DNA from: an uncultured Gammaproteobacteria bacterium
Lineage (GTDB): Bacteria > Pseudomonadota > Gammaproteobacteria > UBA6429 > Thiohalophilaceae
NCBI GenBank assembly: GCA_913064945.1
Contig: CAJYAN010000015.1
Location: 1-64,000, forward strand
Direction of reading: 5' to 3'
Length of the DNA stretch: 64,000 nt
Shown here: positions 39,034 to 47,678 of the stretch, piece by piece
How the letters are laid out: each line of letters begins with the position of its first letter
How positions within the stretch are numbered: position 1 is the first letter of the stretch
Notes under the pieces: generated by a model
Database searches by the model: none
What the model saw: the letters and a program-made list of their open reading frames with translations, nothing else
Told to the model about the DNA's origin: nothing
Program-made: the position numbers and the translations under genes

Positions 39034-39513
39034 TCAATGCAGCACCGACGGCGCTTCATCAAACACGAAATCTTCCATCCAGGTATAAGCCTCTTCACGC
39101 CCTGGCTGGTTAAATAACACCATCAAGACTACCCACTTGAGCTGGTCCAGATCAATCTCTTCGGATTCCAGCGCCATGACCCGGTCAACCACCAGCTCAC
39201 GCGTCAAATGATCCAGCACACCGGTCTGCTCCAGAAACTGCAGGAAGCCACGACATTCCACATTCAACTTGACGGTTTCCTTGTCTGTATAGAGACGAAT
39301 CGAGGCCGAATTCACCGGCTCGAAGGCATCCGGATTGTTTTGCAGGCTGGCCAGACCGTCGAGCCAGTCAAATGCCTTGGAGATCTCACCGGCGCCAAAA
39401 CCGGCCTCGAGCAATTCGACCCGCAAGGATTCCTCGTCCGCGTCGAATTCTATGTCATCATTCATATAGTTTTCAAATAGATACATCAGCACGTCGAGTA
39501 TGCTTTCTTTCAT
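39034..39513 (-). CDS. smg: Smg protein (DUF494)
   Basis: A 159-residue acidic protein of the Smg/DUF494 family. The opening MKESILDVLMYLFENYMNDD is typical, and the end is DFVFDEAPSVLH. The function is unknown; the gene usually sits between dprA and topA, as here. It starts one base from the dprA stop, so it is co-transcribed. Confidence 0.93.
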   Translation of the reverse strand: MKESILDVLMYLFENYMNDDIEFDADEESLRVELLEAGFGAGEISKAFDWLDGLASLQNNPDAFEPVNSASIRLYTDKETVKLNVECRGFLQFLEQTGVLDHLTRELVVDRVMALESEEIDLDQLKWVVLMVLFNQPGREEAYTWMEDFVFDEAPSVLH

Positions 39514-39514
39514 G

Positions 39515-40633
39515 TCAGGTCCTCTTCCCGGTCCGGCAATAGTATCCGCCCGTCATTGACTTCAGATAACCTTGCAATTCCAATACCAAGAGCATGGAGC
39601 AAACGGCGTCTGCCGTCAATCCACTCCTGCTGACGACGACATCGACTGAGGCCGGTTCGTGTCCCAGGCTGGCAAGCACCTTTTTATATTCATCGTCCAT
39701 TTCAAACGCCGACTGAAGTGGCGGTGCTGATTTTTCGGTCTCAATGGCCAGGGCGGCAAAACCACCCAGCTCCTCAAAGATATCCTGTGCCGTCTCGACC
39801 AGTTTAGCCCCCTGTCGAATCAGGCGGTGGCAACCTCGTGACTGCGGATTATGGATCGAACCCGGTACTGCAAACACCTCGCGCCCCTGCTCCAGAGCCT
39901 GTTTTGCTGTAATCAGGGAGCCACTTTGCACGGCCGCCTCCACCACCAGCGTCCCCATGGACAGGCCACTGATGATTCGATTGCGACGCGGAAAGTTAGG
40001 CGTCAGTGGTGGCGTACCGGCAGGAAATTCAGACACCAGCGCCCCCTGGGCGGCAATCCGGTGGGCCAGCTCACGATGCCGTGCCGGGTAGACTCGATCC
40101 AGTCCGGTACCGGTCACGGCAATGGTCACGCCGTCGACATCCAGGGCACCCAAATGACTGGCGGCATCAATGCCCTGGGCCAGGCCACTGGTAATGCTCA
40201 GTCCCCCGCCTGCCAGGTGGGCCGCAAAATCGCGTGCGGTCTCAGCCCCGCCTGGTGTGGGATTGCGACTGCCAACGATGGCCAGCTGCGGCAGGTCCAG
40301 TACCGCCGGGTCACCGAATATAAATAGGACAGGCGGCGGGTCACTAATCGCCTTAAGCATGTAGGGGTATGCAGGGTCGTTCAGTGTCAGGATATGGGCA
40401 TCGGGCTGTTGCAGCCATTCCAGGTCGGGGCTAATGCTGTCCCAGTCCGGGCGCAGGATATAGTCAATACTTTCGGTGCGAAGCCCGGCCTGTTGCAGCT
40501 GCTGGCGGCTGGCGGAAAAAACCGTCTCGGCTGACGCAAAAAGGTCCAGCAGGCGCACCTGAGTTACCGCCCCCACACCCGGGGTACGCAACAGGGCAAG
40601 CCAGTAGTGAAGGTCTTCGTGATGAGATGTCAT
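39515..40633 (-). CDS. dprA: DNA-processing protein DprA
   Basis: A 372-residue protein. A small N-terminal helical domain is followed by the Rossmann-like DprA core with IVGSRNPTPGGAETARDFAAHLA, then SGLAQGIDAASHLGAL and FPRRNRIISGLS. A C-terminal winged helix ends in LELQGYLKSMTGGYYCR. DprA loads RecA on incoming single-stranded DNA during transformation. The ATG at 40633 is preferred over a TTG two codons upstream. With comM it suggests a transformation pathway, although no pilus genes are in view. Confidence 0.94.
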   Translation of the reverse strand: MTSHHEDLHYWLALLRTPGVGAVTQVRLLDLFASAETVFSASRQQLQQAGLRTESIDYILRPDWDSISPDLEWLQQPDAHILTLNDPAYPYMLKAISDPPPVLFIFGDPAVLDLPQLAIVGSRNPTPGGAETARDFAAHLAGGGLSITSGLAQGIDAASHLGALDVDGVTIAVTGTGLDRVYPARHRELAHRIAAQGALVSEFPAGTPPLTPNFPRRNRIISGLSMGTLVVEAAVQSGSLITAKQALEQGREVFAVPGSIHNPQSRGCHRLIRQGAKLVETAQDIFEELGGFAALAIETEKSAPPLQSAFEMDDEYKKVLASLGHEPASVDVVVSRSGLTADAVCSMLLVLELQGYLKSMTGGYYCRTGKRT

Positions 40634-40711
40634 AGGCAAAACACGCCAAATCCGTTTGTCGTGTCGGCATCATACCACCGGCTCCGGGCCGGGGGCAGTA
40701 CAGGATGGGTT

Positions 40712-41875
40712 TCAGGGGTTGGTAAATCGATCCAGCAGGCTCATGGTATTATTCGCCTCCATGGTCAGGGCATAACTAACCTTGTCAAAGACCTGGAACA
40801 CCATAATCAGACCTGCCCGCTCATCAGGCAGTTTGACATTTTCATAGGCGCTGGTATCACGGATGGTCGGACCATGTTGATAGACCGCCAATACATGACC
40901 GGGTTTCAGTCCATCACGCTGACCTCGATTCAGGACCACAACATTATACTGGCCAATCATGGAGAGACCACCGAGGACCGAGATGATCTGTCCCTCGACA
41001 TGATGCTTGGGTGCTCTGGGGTAGAATGTAAAGTCGAGGTTTCGCTCTTCATAGGGCAGGAGCAAATCGCCATTTAAAATTTCCTTGCGTGCCTCTTTGA
41101 CTCGCAACGTCGTCGGATCACCTTTGCGAATGACGCGCGCGTCAGCGACGTCGATGGCCTCATAACCAAGCACATCGCCCGACACCGGGTCACGGTAGAC
41201 GGCCCCCGGACGCACAATATGATAGGCGGTAATCGATGGGTCTTTAATTCTTCGGGCATAAATCTTGTAGTCGGCACCACTAATGAGATGTTCCTCGTAG
41301 CTGGACAAAATATAGGGTGCGGTATTGAGGTCTTCTTCGGTGACGATGCGCGTCGCGTCGAGAAATGGCGAAATCGCCTCACGCGGAATCGTCGGGATAG
41401 CACGCTGTAACGATTCAATATGGATTTTTGGTGACAGCTTAACTGTTTTAATTCCCGGCCTGGTATCGGGTATGCCACCGGCACCTTCCAGCGTGATATA
41501 GGGTTTACCATCCACGTAATACAGGGCGACCACATCACCGGGATAAATCAGGTGGGGATTACGGATTTTTGGATTAATATGCCAGACTTCGGGCCATAAC
41601 CACGGGTCATGCAAAAAGCGCTTGGAAATATCCCACAGCGTGTCGCCCTTTTTGACGACATAGCGATCCGGGTAATCAGGGCGCAACGCAACCGGTCTGG
41701 CTTCTACCATCGGGGCCGTGGCTGGCTGAACAGTCGATGCCGGGGATGCCACTGGTGCAGCGGCAGGCTGTGGCCTGGTCGCGGATGGCTGACTCGCACA
41801 GCCCGAAAGTGCTATGGCGGTCACCAGCGCCAGAAAACATAACTTATTGTTTATTGAAGAATTATGATTTCGCAT
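40712..41875 (-). CDS. LysM-domain lipoprotein
   Basis: A 387-residue envelope protein. The lipoprotein signal ends in ALSGCASQ. After a Pro/Ala-rich linker a LysM domain reads YVVKKGDTLWDISKRFLHDPWLWPEVWHINPKIRNPHLIYPGDVV (near residues 72-116), which should bind peptidoglycan. The rest is a beta-rich region without a named catalytic site. I chose the ATG at 41875, with AAGGG 6 bases upstream. The gene lies 5' of dprA and divergent from def, a conserved arrangement. Confidence 0.9.
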   Translation of the reverse strand: MRNHNSSINNKLCFLALVTAIALSGCASQPSATRPQPAAAPVASPASTVQPATAPMVEARPVALRPDYPDRYVVKKGDTLWDISKRFLHDPWLWPEVWHINPKIRNPHLIYPGDVVALYYVDGKPYITLEGAGGIPDTRPGIKTVKLSPKIHIESLQRAIPTIPREAISPFLDATRIVTEEDLNTAPYILSSYEEHLISGADYKIYARRIKDPSITAYHIVRPGAVYRDPVSGDVLGYEAIDVADARVIRKGDPTTLRVKEARKEILNGDLLLPYEERNLDFTFYPRAPKHHVEGQIISVLGGLSMIGQYNVVVLNRGQRDGLKPGHVLAVYQHGPTIRDTSAYENVKLPDERAGLIMVFQVFDKVSYALTMEANNTMSLLDRFTNP

Positions 41876-42021
41876 GTGCATCCCTTGTGGAGGCCGGTTA
41901 TATTTATTAATGTACCTGTTTTTGGAACCCGTTAAGGTTAGTCCAAAAAGCATTATGTTTGTAGTATCATAATGTTAGCAGCTTTTTCTACACTTGTACT
42001 ATAAAAGTCAAACGAAATGAT

Positions 42022-42525
42022 ATGTCATTATTGAATATATTACATTTTCCCGATGAGCGTCTGCGAACTATCGCAAAGCCTGTCGAAAAAGTAGATGACC
42101 GCATTCGCGGCCTGATTGACGACATGTTCGAGACCATGTACGCCGCGCCTGGCATTGGTCTCGCCGCGACCCAGGTCAATGTCCATGAGCGCCTGCTGGT
42201 CATTGATATTAGTGAACACAAGGATCAGCCGCTGGTCTTTATCAATCCCGAAATCACGATTCGCGATGGTGAACAGGAAATGGATGAGGGCTGTCTGTCC
42301 GTCCCCGGCTATTATGAAACCGTACGTCGCGCCGAGCGTATTCATGTGCGCGCGCTGGACCGCGATGGTAAGCCCTTCGAGGCCGAGGCCGAGGGACTGC
42401 TGGCTGTCTGTATTCAACACGAGATCGATCACCTCGATGGCAAGCTGTTTGTGGATTATCTGTCACAGCTCAAGCGTGTCCGCATCAAAAAGAAAATGGA
42501 AAAACAGCAAAAGCTGGCGATCTAA
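42022..42525 (+). CDS. def: Peptide deformylase
   Basis: A 167-residue metalloenzyme. All three motifs are present: GIGLAATQV (near residue 44), EGCLSVPG with the metal Cys (near 90), and QHEIDHLDG with the HExxH (near 132). It removes the formyl group from new proteins. It is first in the def-fmt-rsmB block and is divergent from the LysM gene. A hairpin with arms CTAGTGAC and GTCACTAG follows at 42536-42560. Confidence 0.96.
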   Translation: MSLLNILHFPDERLRTIAKPVEKVDDRIRGLIDDMFETMYAAPGIGLAATQVNVHERLLVIDISEHKDQPLVFINPEITIRDGEQEMDEGCLSVPGYYETVRRAERIHVRALDRDGKPFEAEAEGLLAVCIQHEIDHLDGKLFVDYLSQLKRVRIKKKMEKQQKLAI

Positions 42526-42535
42526 ATACTAGGTG

Positions 42536-42560
42536 CTAGTGACAAGGGACAAGTCACTAG
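42536..42560. repeat. Perfect hairpin in the def-fmt gap
   Basis: CTAGTGAC (42536-42543), loop of 9, GTCACTAG (42553-42560). The wider run reads like tandem CTAG/GTGAC words, similar to the runs at 50487-50508 and 50606-50622. No T-run follows, so it is not a normal terminator. Confidence 0.55.
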
Positions 42561-42590
42561 GTCTGATAACGAAACCGACTTTAAAAGTAG

Positions 42591-43553
42591 ATGCCCTCGA
42601 AGCTCGATACACCTCCCCCGTCACTGCGCATTATCTTCGCCGGTACCCCTGACTTTGCCGCGGAGGCGCTGCAGGCGCTGATTGGTTCGGAACACGAAGT
42701 TATCGCCGCTTATACCCAGCCGGATCGCCCCGCCGGGCGCGGCCGAAAATTGAGTCCTGGCCCGGTGAAAAGGCTGGCCCTGGACAATGGCATCCGGGTC
42801 TACCAGCCTGAATCATTAAAAACGGATACCGAGCAGCAAACGCTGCGTGCTCTGAACGCCGATGTCATGGTGGTCGCCGCCTATGGCCTGCTCCTGCCGA
42901 AGGCAGTGCTGGAAATACCACGCTATGGCTGTCTCAATATCCATGCCTCGTTATTACCACGCTGGCGTGGTGCCGCCCCCATTCAACGCGCCATCCTCAC
43001 CGGCGATCAGGAGACTGGCATTACCATTATGCAAATGGATGTCGGACTTGATACCGGTGATATGTTAAGGCGCAGCCATATTGCTATAGGGCGTAATGAC
43101 ACCGGTGGCAGTCTGCACGACAAGCTCGCGGTACTGGGGGCAGCGGATTTGTTAGCCGTGCTCAAACAGCTGCAACAACAGCAACTACAACCGGAGCCTC
43201 AGGATGACACGCAGGCCTGTTACGCGCATAAGCTGGACAAGGCCGAGGCCCGCATCGACTGGACACAAAACGCGGTAGACATCGAACGTCTGATCCGTGC
43301 CTTTAACCCCTGGCCCATGGCCTTCACGCTATTAGACGATAAACCACTACGCATTTATAAGGCCGAGGTCATCGCACTACAGGGTGAGGCAGGACAAATT
43401 CTCTGCGCCGATAAAAAAGGCCTTGTCATCGCCTGTGGTCAGCAGGCACTGCGCCTGTTACAGCTGCAACCGGCCGGCAGTAAACCCATGGATGCCGCCG
43501 CCTTTATGAATGGCCATACTGACAGGTTGGTAGTGGGGGAAAAACTATCATAG
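42591..43553 (+). CDS. fmt: Methionyl-tRNA formyltransferase
   Basis: A 320-residue enzyme. Family blocks: LRIIFAGTPDFAAEALQAL, SLLPRWRGAAPIQRAILTGD (with the formyl-folate site) and GITIMQMDVGLDTGDML. The C-terminal barrel binds tRNA. It formylates initiator Met-tRNA. It follows def by 65 bases and is followed by rsmB after 27 bases. Confidence 0.96.
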   Translation: MPSKLDTPPPSLRIIFAGTPDFAAEALQALIGSEHEVIAAYTQPDRPAGRGRKLSPGPVKRLALDNGIRVYQPESLKTDTEQQTLRALNADVMVVAAYGLLLPKAVLEIPRYGCLNIHASLLPRWRGAAPIQRAILTGDQETGITIMQMDVGLDTGDMLRRSHIAIGRNDTGGSLHDKLAVLGAADLLAVLKQLQQQQLQPEPQDDTQACYAHKLDKAEARIDWTQNAVDIERLIRAFNPWPMAFTLLDDKPLRIYKAEVIALQGEAGQILCADKKGLVIACGQQALRLLQLQPAGSKPMDAAAFMNGHTDRLVVGEKLS

Positions 43554-43580
43554 GCGTTGAATGCCCTGATATGAGACCTG

Positions 43581-44891
43581 ATGAAACACAAACATAATTC
43601 CAGACTGGCCAGCGTTCAGGTCCTGCAGCAAATCATCTCCCAGGGTCGCAACCTGCCGGACGCGCTGACGGCAGCGACGAAACAGCTTAGTGATAATGAC
43701 CGCGCCCTGAGCCAGGCGATCTGTTACGGCACGGTGCGTTACTATAGCCAGCTGGAATTTATTGCCCGCCAGTTACTACAAAAACCCTTTAAAGAAAAAG
43801 ATCAGGATATTTATTTTTTGATCCTGATTGGTCTGTTTCAATTGCGTGAAATGCGTATCCCGGATCATGCGGCTGTCTCAGAAACCGTCAACGTTACCCC
43901 GTTACTGAAAAAGCCCTGGGCCCGAGGACTGATCAATGCGGTACTGCGTAATTACCAGCGACAGGCGCAACAACTGAACCACGACATCGAGCAAGACGAG
44001 GCCGCCCTTTATGCCCATCCCCTGTGGTGGATCGAACGGCTCCGACAGGCCTGGCCGCAGCAGTGGCAGGATATCCTCAGACAAAACAATCAACCGCCAC
44101 CCTTTAGTCTGCGTGTCAATCAGCAACACTATGCATCACAGCGCTATATCGAGTTGCTGCAACAGGACAACATTGAGGCCACTGAAAATCGCCAGGTAAC
44201 GACGGCGATCACACTTGCACAGGCCATCGATGTCGGCCAGCTACCGGGGTTCAGTGAAGGCAAGGTCTCGGTACAGGATGCCGCCGCACAACTGGCGGCG
44301 CCACTACTCGACCCGCAGGCGGGTGAGCGCATCCTCGATGCCTGTGCCGCCCCTGGCGGCAAGACCCTACATATTTTTGAACAGCAGCCACAATTACGTG
44401 AACTGCTCGCCCTCGACAGCGATGCAAAGCGCCTGCAACGCGTCGAGGAAAACCGCCTGCGCGGCCATGCCAACATCACCACTGTCTGCGGCTCCGCCGA
44501 ACAACCGGAGCAGTGGTGGGACGGACAGTATTTTGATCGTATTTTGCTGGATGCCCCCTGCAGTGCCAGCGGTGTCATCCGCCGTCACCCGGACATTAAA
44601 CTCCTGCGTCGTAAAAGCGACCTCCCGACTCTGACCGAGACCCAGCAAGAAATCCTCAACGCCCTATGGCCCTTACTCAAGGAGGGCGGTATCCTGTTGT
44701 ACGCGACCTGTTCGGTCTTTCCCGACGAAAATGCCGAACAGATCAAACGCTTTTTAGAACAACAAAAGACGGCCCGGCTCATTACCATTGAGGCCGACTG
44801 GGGACAGGACACCGGTTTTGGCCGCCAGATCCTGCCCGGCGAGGACAAAATGGATGGTTTCTTTTACGCCAAACTGCAAAAGCTCGCTTAA
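43581..44891 (+). CDS. rsmB: 16S rRNA m5C967 methyltransferase RsmB
   Basis: A 436-residue protein with an N-terminal NusB-like RNA-binding domain (residues about 8-140) and a SAM-dependent methyltransferase domain. The SAM motif is ILDACAAPGGKTLH, and the catalytic Cys pair is in DAPCSASG and YATCSVFPDENAEQI. It methylates C967 of 16S rRNA. Its 3' end overlaps the DUF4390 gene by 38 bases. Confidence 0.96.
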   Translation: MKHKHNSRLASVQVLQQIISQGRNLPDALTAATKQLSDNDRALSQAICYGTVRYYSQLEFIARQLLQKPFKEKDQDIYFLILIGLFQLREMRIPDHAAVSETVNVTPLLKKPWARGLINAVLRNYQRQAQQLNHDIEQDEAALYAHPLWWIERLRQAWPQQWQDILRQNNQPPPFSLRVNQQHYASQRYIELLQQDNIEATENRQVTTAITLAQAIDVGQLPGFSEGKVSVQDAAAQLAAPLLDPQAGERILDACAAPGGKTLHIFEQQPQLRELLALDSDAKRLQRVEENRLRGHANITTVCGSAEQPEQWWDGQYFDRILLDAPCSASGVIRRHPDIKLLRRKSDLPTLTETQQEILNALWPLLKEGGILLYATCSVFPDENAEQIKRFLEQQKTARLITIEADWGQDTGFGRQILPGEDKMDGFFYAKLQKLA

Positions 44892-45447
44892 TACACGACG
44901 CCGAGGTCTGCGTTATCTCTGGCTGCTTGTCTTTTGCCTGCAGAGTCAGCTGGCCTGTGCCGACATTTCGATTCGCAGTGTGGAGACAAACTACAAAGAC
45001 AAGGTCTACCTGCTCAATACCAATATCGAATACCAGCTCAGTGACGCAACCATCGAGGCATTGAAGAATGGTGTCCCGCTGATTCTATTATTCGACATTG
45101 AAGTGGAAAAACAGCGTCGCTGGTGGTGGAACAAAACCGTTGCCAAACTCGAACAGGGTTATCTACTGCTCTATCACGCCCTGACCGAAAAGTATCTGGT
45201 CACCAATCTCAACAGCAGTGCACAAAACAACTATCGTAGCCTGAATGCCGCACTCGAAGCCCTGGGACATATTCATTCGCTGCCCATTCTGGATGGCAAA
45301 CTCCTCGAACCGGACGCAAAATATTTTGTGAATGTTCGCATGCACCTCGACATCGAATCGCTACCGGCACCCATGCGTCCGTTCGCCTACCTGTCTCCCG
45401 ACTGGCGCCTTGAAAGTAACTGGTACTCATGGCCTTTACAGCGTTAA
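44854..45447 (+). CDS. DUF4390 domain protein
   Basis: A 197-residue secreted protein. A long basic N-region and a hydrophobic core (RYLWLLVFCLQSQLACA) form the signal peptide. The DUF4390 body runs ADISIRSVETNYKDKVYLLNTNIEYQLSD to SPDWRLESNWYSWPLQR. No catalytic residues are recognised. The start at 44854 overlaps rsmB by 38 bases. The gene regularly sits between rsmB and ntrY in Gammaproteobacteria. The end overlaps ntrY by 19 bases. Confidence 0.87.
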   Translation: MVSFTPNCKSSLNTRRRGLRYLWLLVFCLQSQLACADISIRSVETNYKDKVYLLNTNIEYQLSDATIEALKNGVPLILLFDIEVEKQRRWWWNKTVAKLEQGYLLLYHALTEKYLVTNLNSSAQNNYRSLNAALEALGHIHSLPILDGKLLEPDAKYFVNVRMHLDIESLPAPMRPFAYLSPDWRLESNWYSWPLQR

Positions 45448-47678
45448 AAAAATTCTTTTCCGGTAGTACCCCCATTGTCCTGCTGGTCCTTTCCCTGCTG
45501 GCCTCGCTCTATCTCCTGAGTGAGGCCACTCACAATTCGGAACTGTTTAGTAAAATCTTTTCCCTGATGCTGGTCATCAACGGTCTGGCCATTTTTTTAC
45601 TGATTGGCCTGATCATCCGCAACCTTGCTGAACTGATTCGACAGTATCGCCAACGCACCATTGGTTCACGACTCACCGCCCGCCTGGTACTGCTATTCGT
45701 CATTTTGTCCGTGACCCCGGTCAGTGTGGTGTATTACTTCTCGCTGGATTTTTTACAGCGCGGGATTGATAGCTGGTTCGACGTGCGCGTAGACAATGCC
45801 CTGCAGGATGCGCTTGAGCTGAGCCAGACATCCCTTGGCGTACGCATGCGTGAGTTATTACAGGAGACCAAAAAGCTCGCCCTGCAACTCAATGACATCC
45901 CTAACGACCTGGCAGCTATAAAGCTCAACGACCTGCGCAGTCTCGCCGGTGCCTCGGAGATGACGCTCTTCAGCCTGCATGGTCGCATTATCGCCTCCAG
46001 TAACCCGGAGGCGACCAATCTTTTGCCTCTGAGTCTGGATAACACCACCCAACTGCAAGTACGTCAGGGAAAGGACGAAGTCGGCCTGATCCCCCTGCTC
46101 GACACGGGCCTGCATATTCGTATCGCGGTGCTGGTGGCGGGCCCCGATGCGGTCACCGAGCACCGCATCCTGCAGGCGCTGTTTGCCGTGCCGGATCGCA
46201 TCAACACCCTGGCCAACAATGTACAGGCCGCCTTTGGCAACTATCGTGAAATCGCCTTTTTGCGTACACCGTTGAAATACAGTTTTATCCTGAGCCTGTC
46301 GCTGGTGTTGTTACTGAGCCTGCTGACCTCCATCTGGGCCGCCTTTTTTTATGCCCGTCGCCTGGTGGCACCGATCACCGATCTGGTGGAAGGTACACGC
46401 GCGGTTGCAGCCGGAAACTATGAGAAGCGTTTGCCGCTGCCCAGCCGTGATGAGCTGGGCTTTCTGGTTAAGTCGTTTAATGAAATGACCCACCGTATCG
46501 CTATCGCCACCGAATCGGCACGCCAGAGCCAACAACAGGTCGAAGAACAAAATGCCTATCTCGAAGTGGTGCTGGCCCACCTGTCTTCGGGGGTGCTGAC
46601 CCTGGATACCGAGTACACCCTGCATACCAGTAACACTACCGCCAGCCAGATACTTGGGATCCCCCTGCTGGAATTTAACGGTCGACTGCTCGACACCATC
46701 GCCAGCGATCACCCGCATCTCCAATTGCTGGTCGATGCCCTCTATCCCCACCTGAAAAGTGGTCAGCATGAGTGGCAGGATGAAGTCATACTCTTTGGCC
46801 CGGCTGGCCGCCAGGTACTCATGTGTCGTGGCACACAGCTACCTCATACCGTCACACTACCGGGTGGGCATGTCGTGGTCTTTGATGACATTACCGCGGT
46901 CCTGCAGGCGCAACGCAACGCCGCCTGGGGCGAAGTCGCGCGACGCCTGGCACATGAGATCAAAAATCCCCTCACCCCCATCCAGCTCTGCGCCGAAAGG
47001 CTACGGCATAAGTATCTACACACCATGACCGGCAAGGATGCCGAGGTCCTGGACCGTTCCACCCATACCATCGTCCAGCAGGTGGAGACCCTGAAGGAAA
47101 TGGTCAAGGCCTTTTCCGACTACGCCCGCATGCCCTCGGTACAGATGCAGAGTCTGGTACTAAACGAAATTATTCAGGAAGTGCTGGACCTGTATCGCAA
47201 CGAGAGCATCGGCTTTCAGCTGGTCGTCGACCTTGACCCGACCAATCCATTGATAGAGGCCGACCCCGGTCGCCTGCGACAACTCCTGCATAACCTGATC
47301 AAAAATGCCCAGGAGGCAGTTGTCCAAAATGGTGAGGGACGCATTACGGTGATAAGCCGCTGCATGCAGGAGGAGACCTGCCGCTTTGTCGAGTTACGCG
47401 TGGAAGACAACGGCCCCGGTTTCCCTGACGATGTCTTCAGTCAGTTGTTTGAGCCTTATATCACCACCAAACCCAAGGGCAGCGGTCTCGGCCTGGCAAT
47501 TGTGAAAAAAATCGTCGAGGAACACGGCGGCGTCGTGTGGGCGGAAAATCGTCTCCAGGGTGGTGCGGTCATTATTATCCGTCTGCCAGTGCTTGGCCAA
47601 CGCCGCCAAAAAGACATTCACACAGGCCTAGCCAAAAATACACAACCGGTAGACAATATTCCCCATGACACCGCCTGA
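45429..47678 (+). CDS. ntrY: NtrY-type nitrogen-regulation sensor kinase
   Basis: A 749-residue kinase. Four hydrophobic segments lie at about residues 13-35, 47-70, 83-105 and 285-310. A HAMP domain (RRLVAPITDLVEGTRAVAAGNYEKRL), a PAS-like domain (about 378-490) and HisKA with RRLAHEIKNPLTPIQLCAERL follow. HATPase_c ends with GSGLGLAIVKKIVEEHGG. In alphaproteobacteria NtrY acts on NtrX in nitrogen and redox control; in this gene order the role is less clear. It overlaps ntrX by 14 bases. Confidence 0.93.
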   Translation: MAFTALKKFFSGSTPIVLLVLSLLASLYLLSEATHNSELFSKIFSLMLVINGLAIFLLIGLIIRNLAELIRQYRQRTIGSRLTARLVLLFVILSVTPVSVVYYFSLDFLQRGIDSWFDVRVDNALQDALELSQTSLGVRMRELLQETKKLALQLNDIPNDLAAIKLNDLRSLAGASEMTLFSLHGRIIASSNPEATNLLPLSLDNTTQLQVRQGKDEVGLIPLLDTGLHIRIAVLVAGPDAVTEHRILQALFAVPDRINTLANNVQAAFGNYREIAFLRTPLKYSFILSLSLVLLLSLLTSIWAAFFYARRLVAPITDLVEGTRAVAAGNYEKRLPLPSRDELGFLVKSFNEMTHRIAIATESARQSQQQVEEQNAYLEVVLAHLSSGVLTLDTEYTLHTSNTTASQILGIPLLEFNGRLLDTIASDHPHLQLLVDALYPHLKSGQHEWQDEVILFGPAGRQVLMCRGTQLPHTVTLPGGHVVVFDDITAVLQAQRNAAWGEVARRLAHEIKNPLTPIQLCAERLRHKYLHTMTGKDAEVLDRSTHTIVQQVETLKEMVKAFSDYARMPSVQMQSLVLNEIIQEVLDLYRNESIGFQLVVDLDPTNPLIEADPGRLRQLLHNLIKNAQEAVVQNGEGRITVISRCMQEETCRFVELRVEDNGPGFPDDVFSQLFEPYITTKPKGSGLGLAIVKKIVEEHGGVVWAENRLQGGAVIIIRLPVLGQRRQKDIHTGLAKNTQPVDNIPHDTA

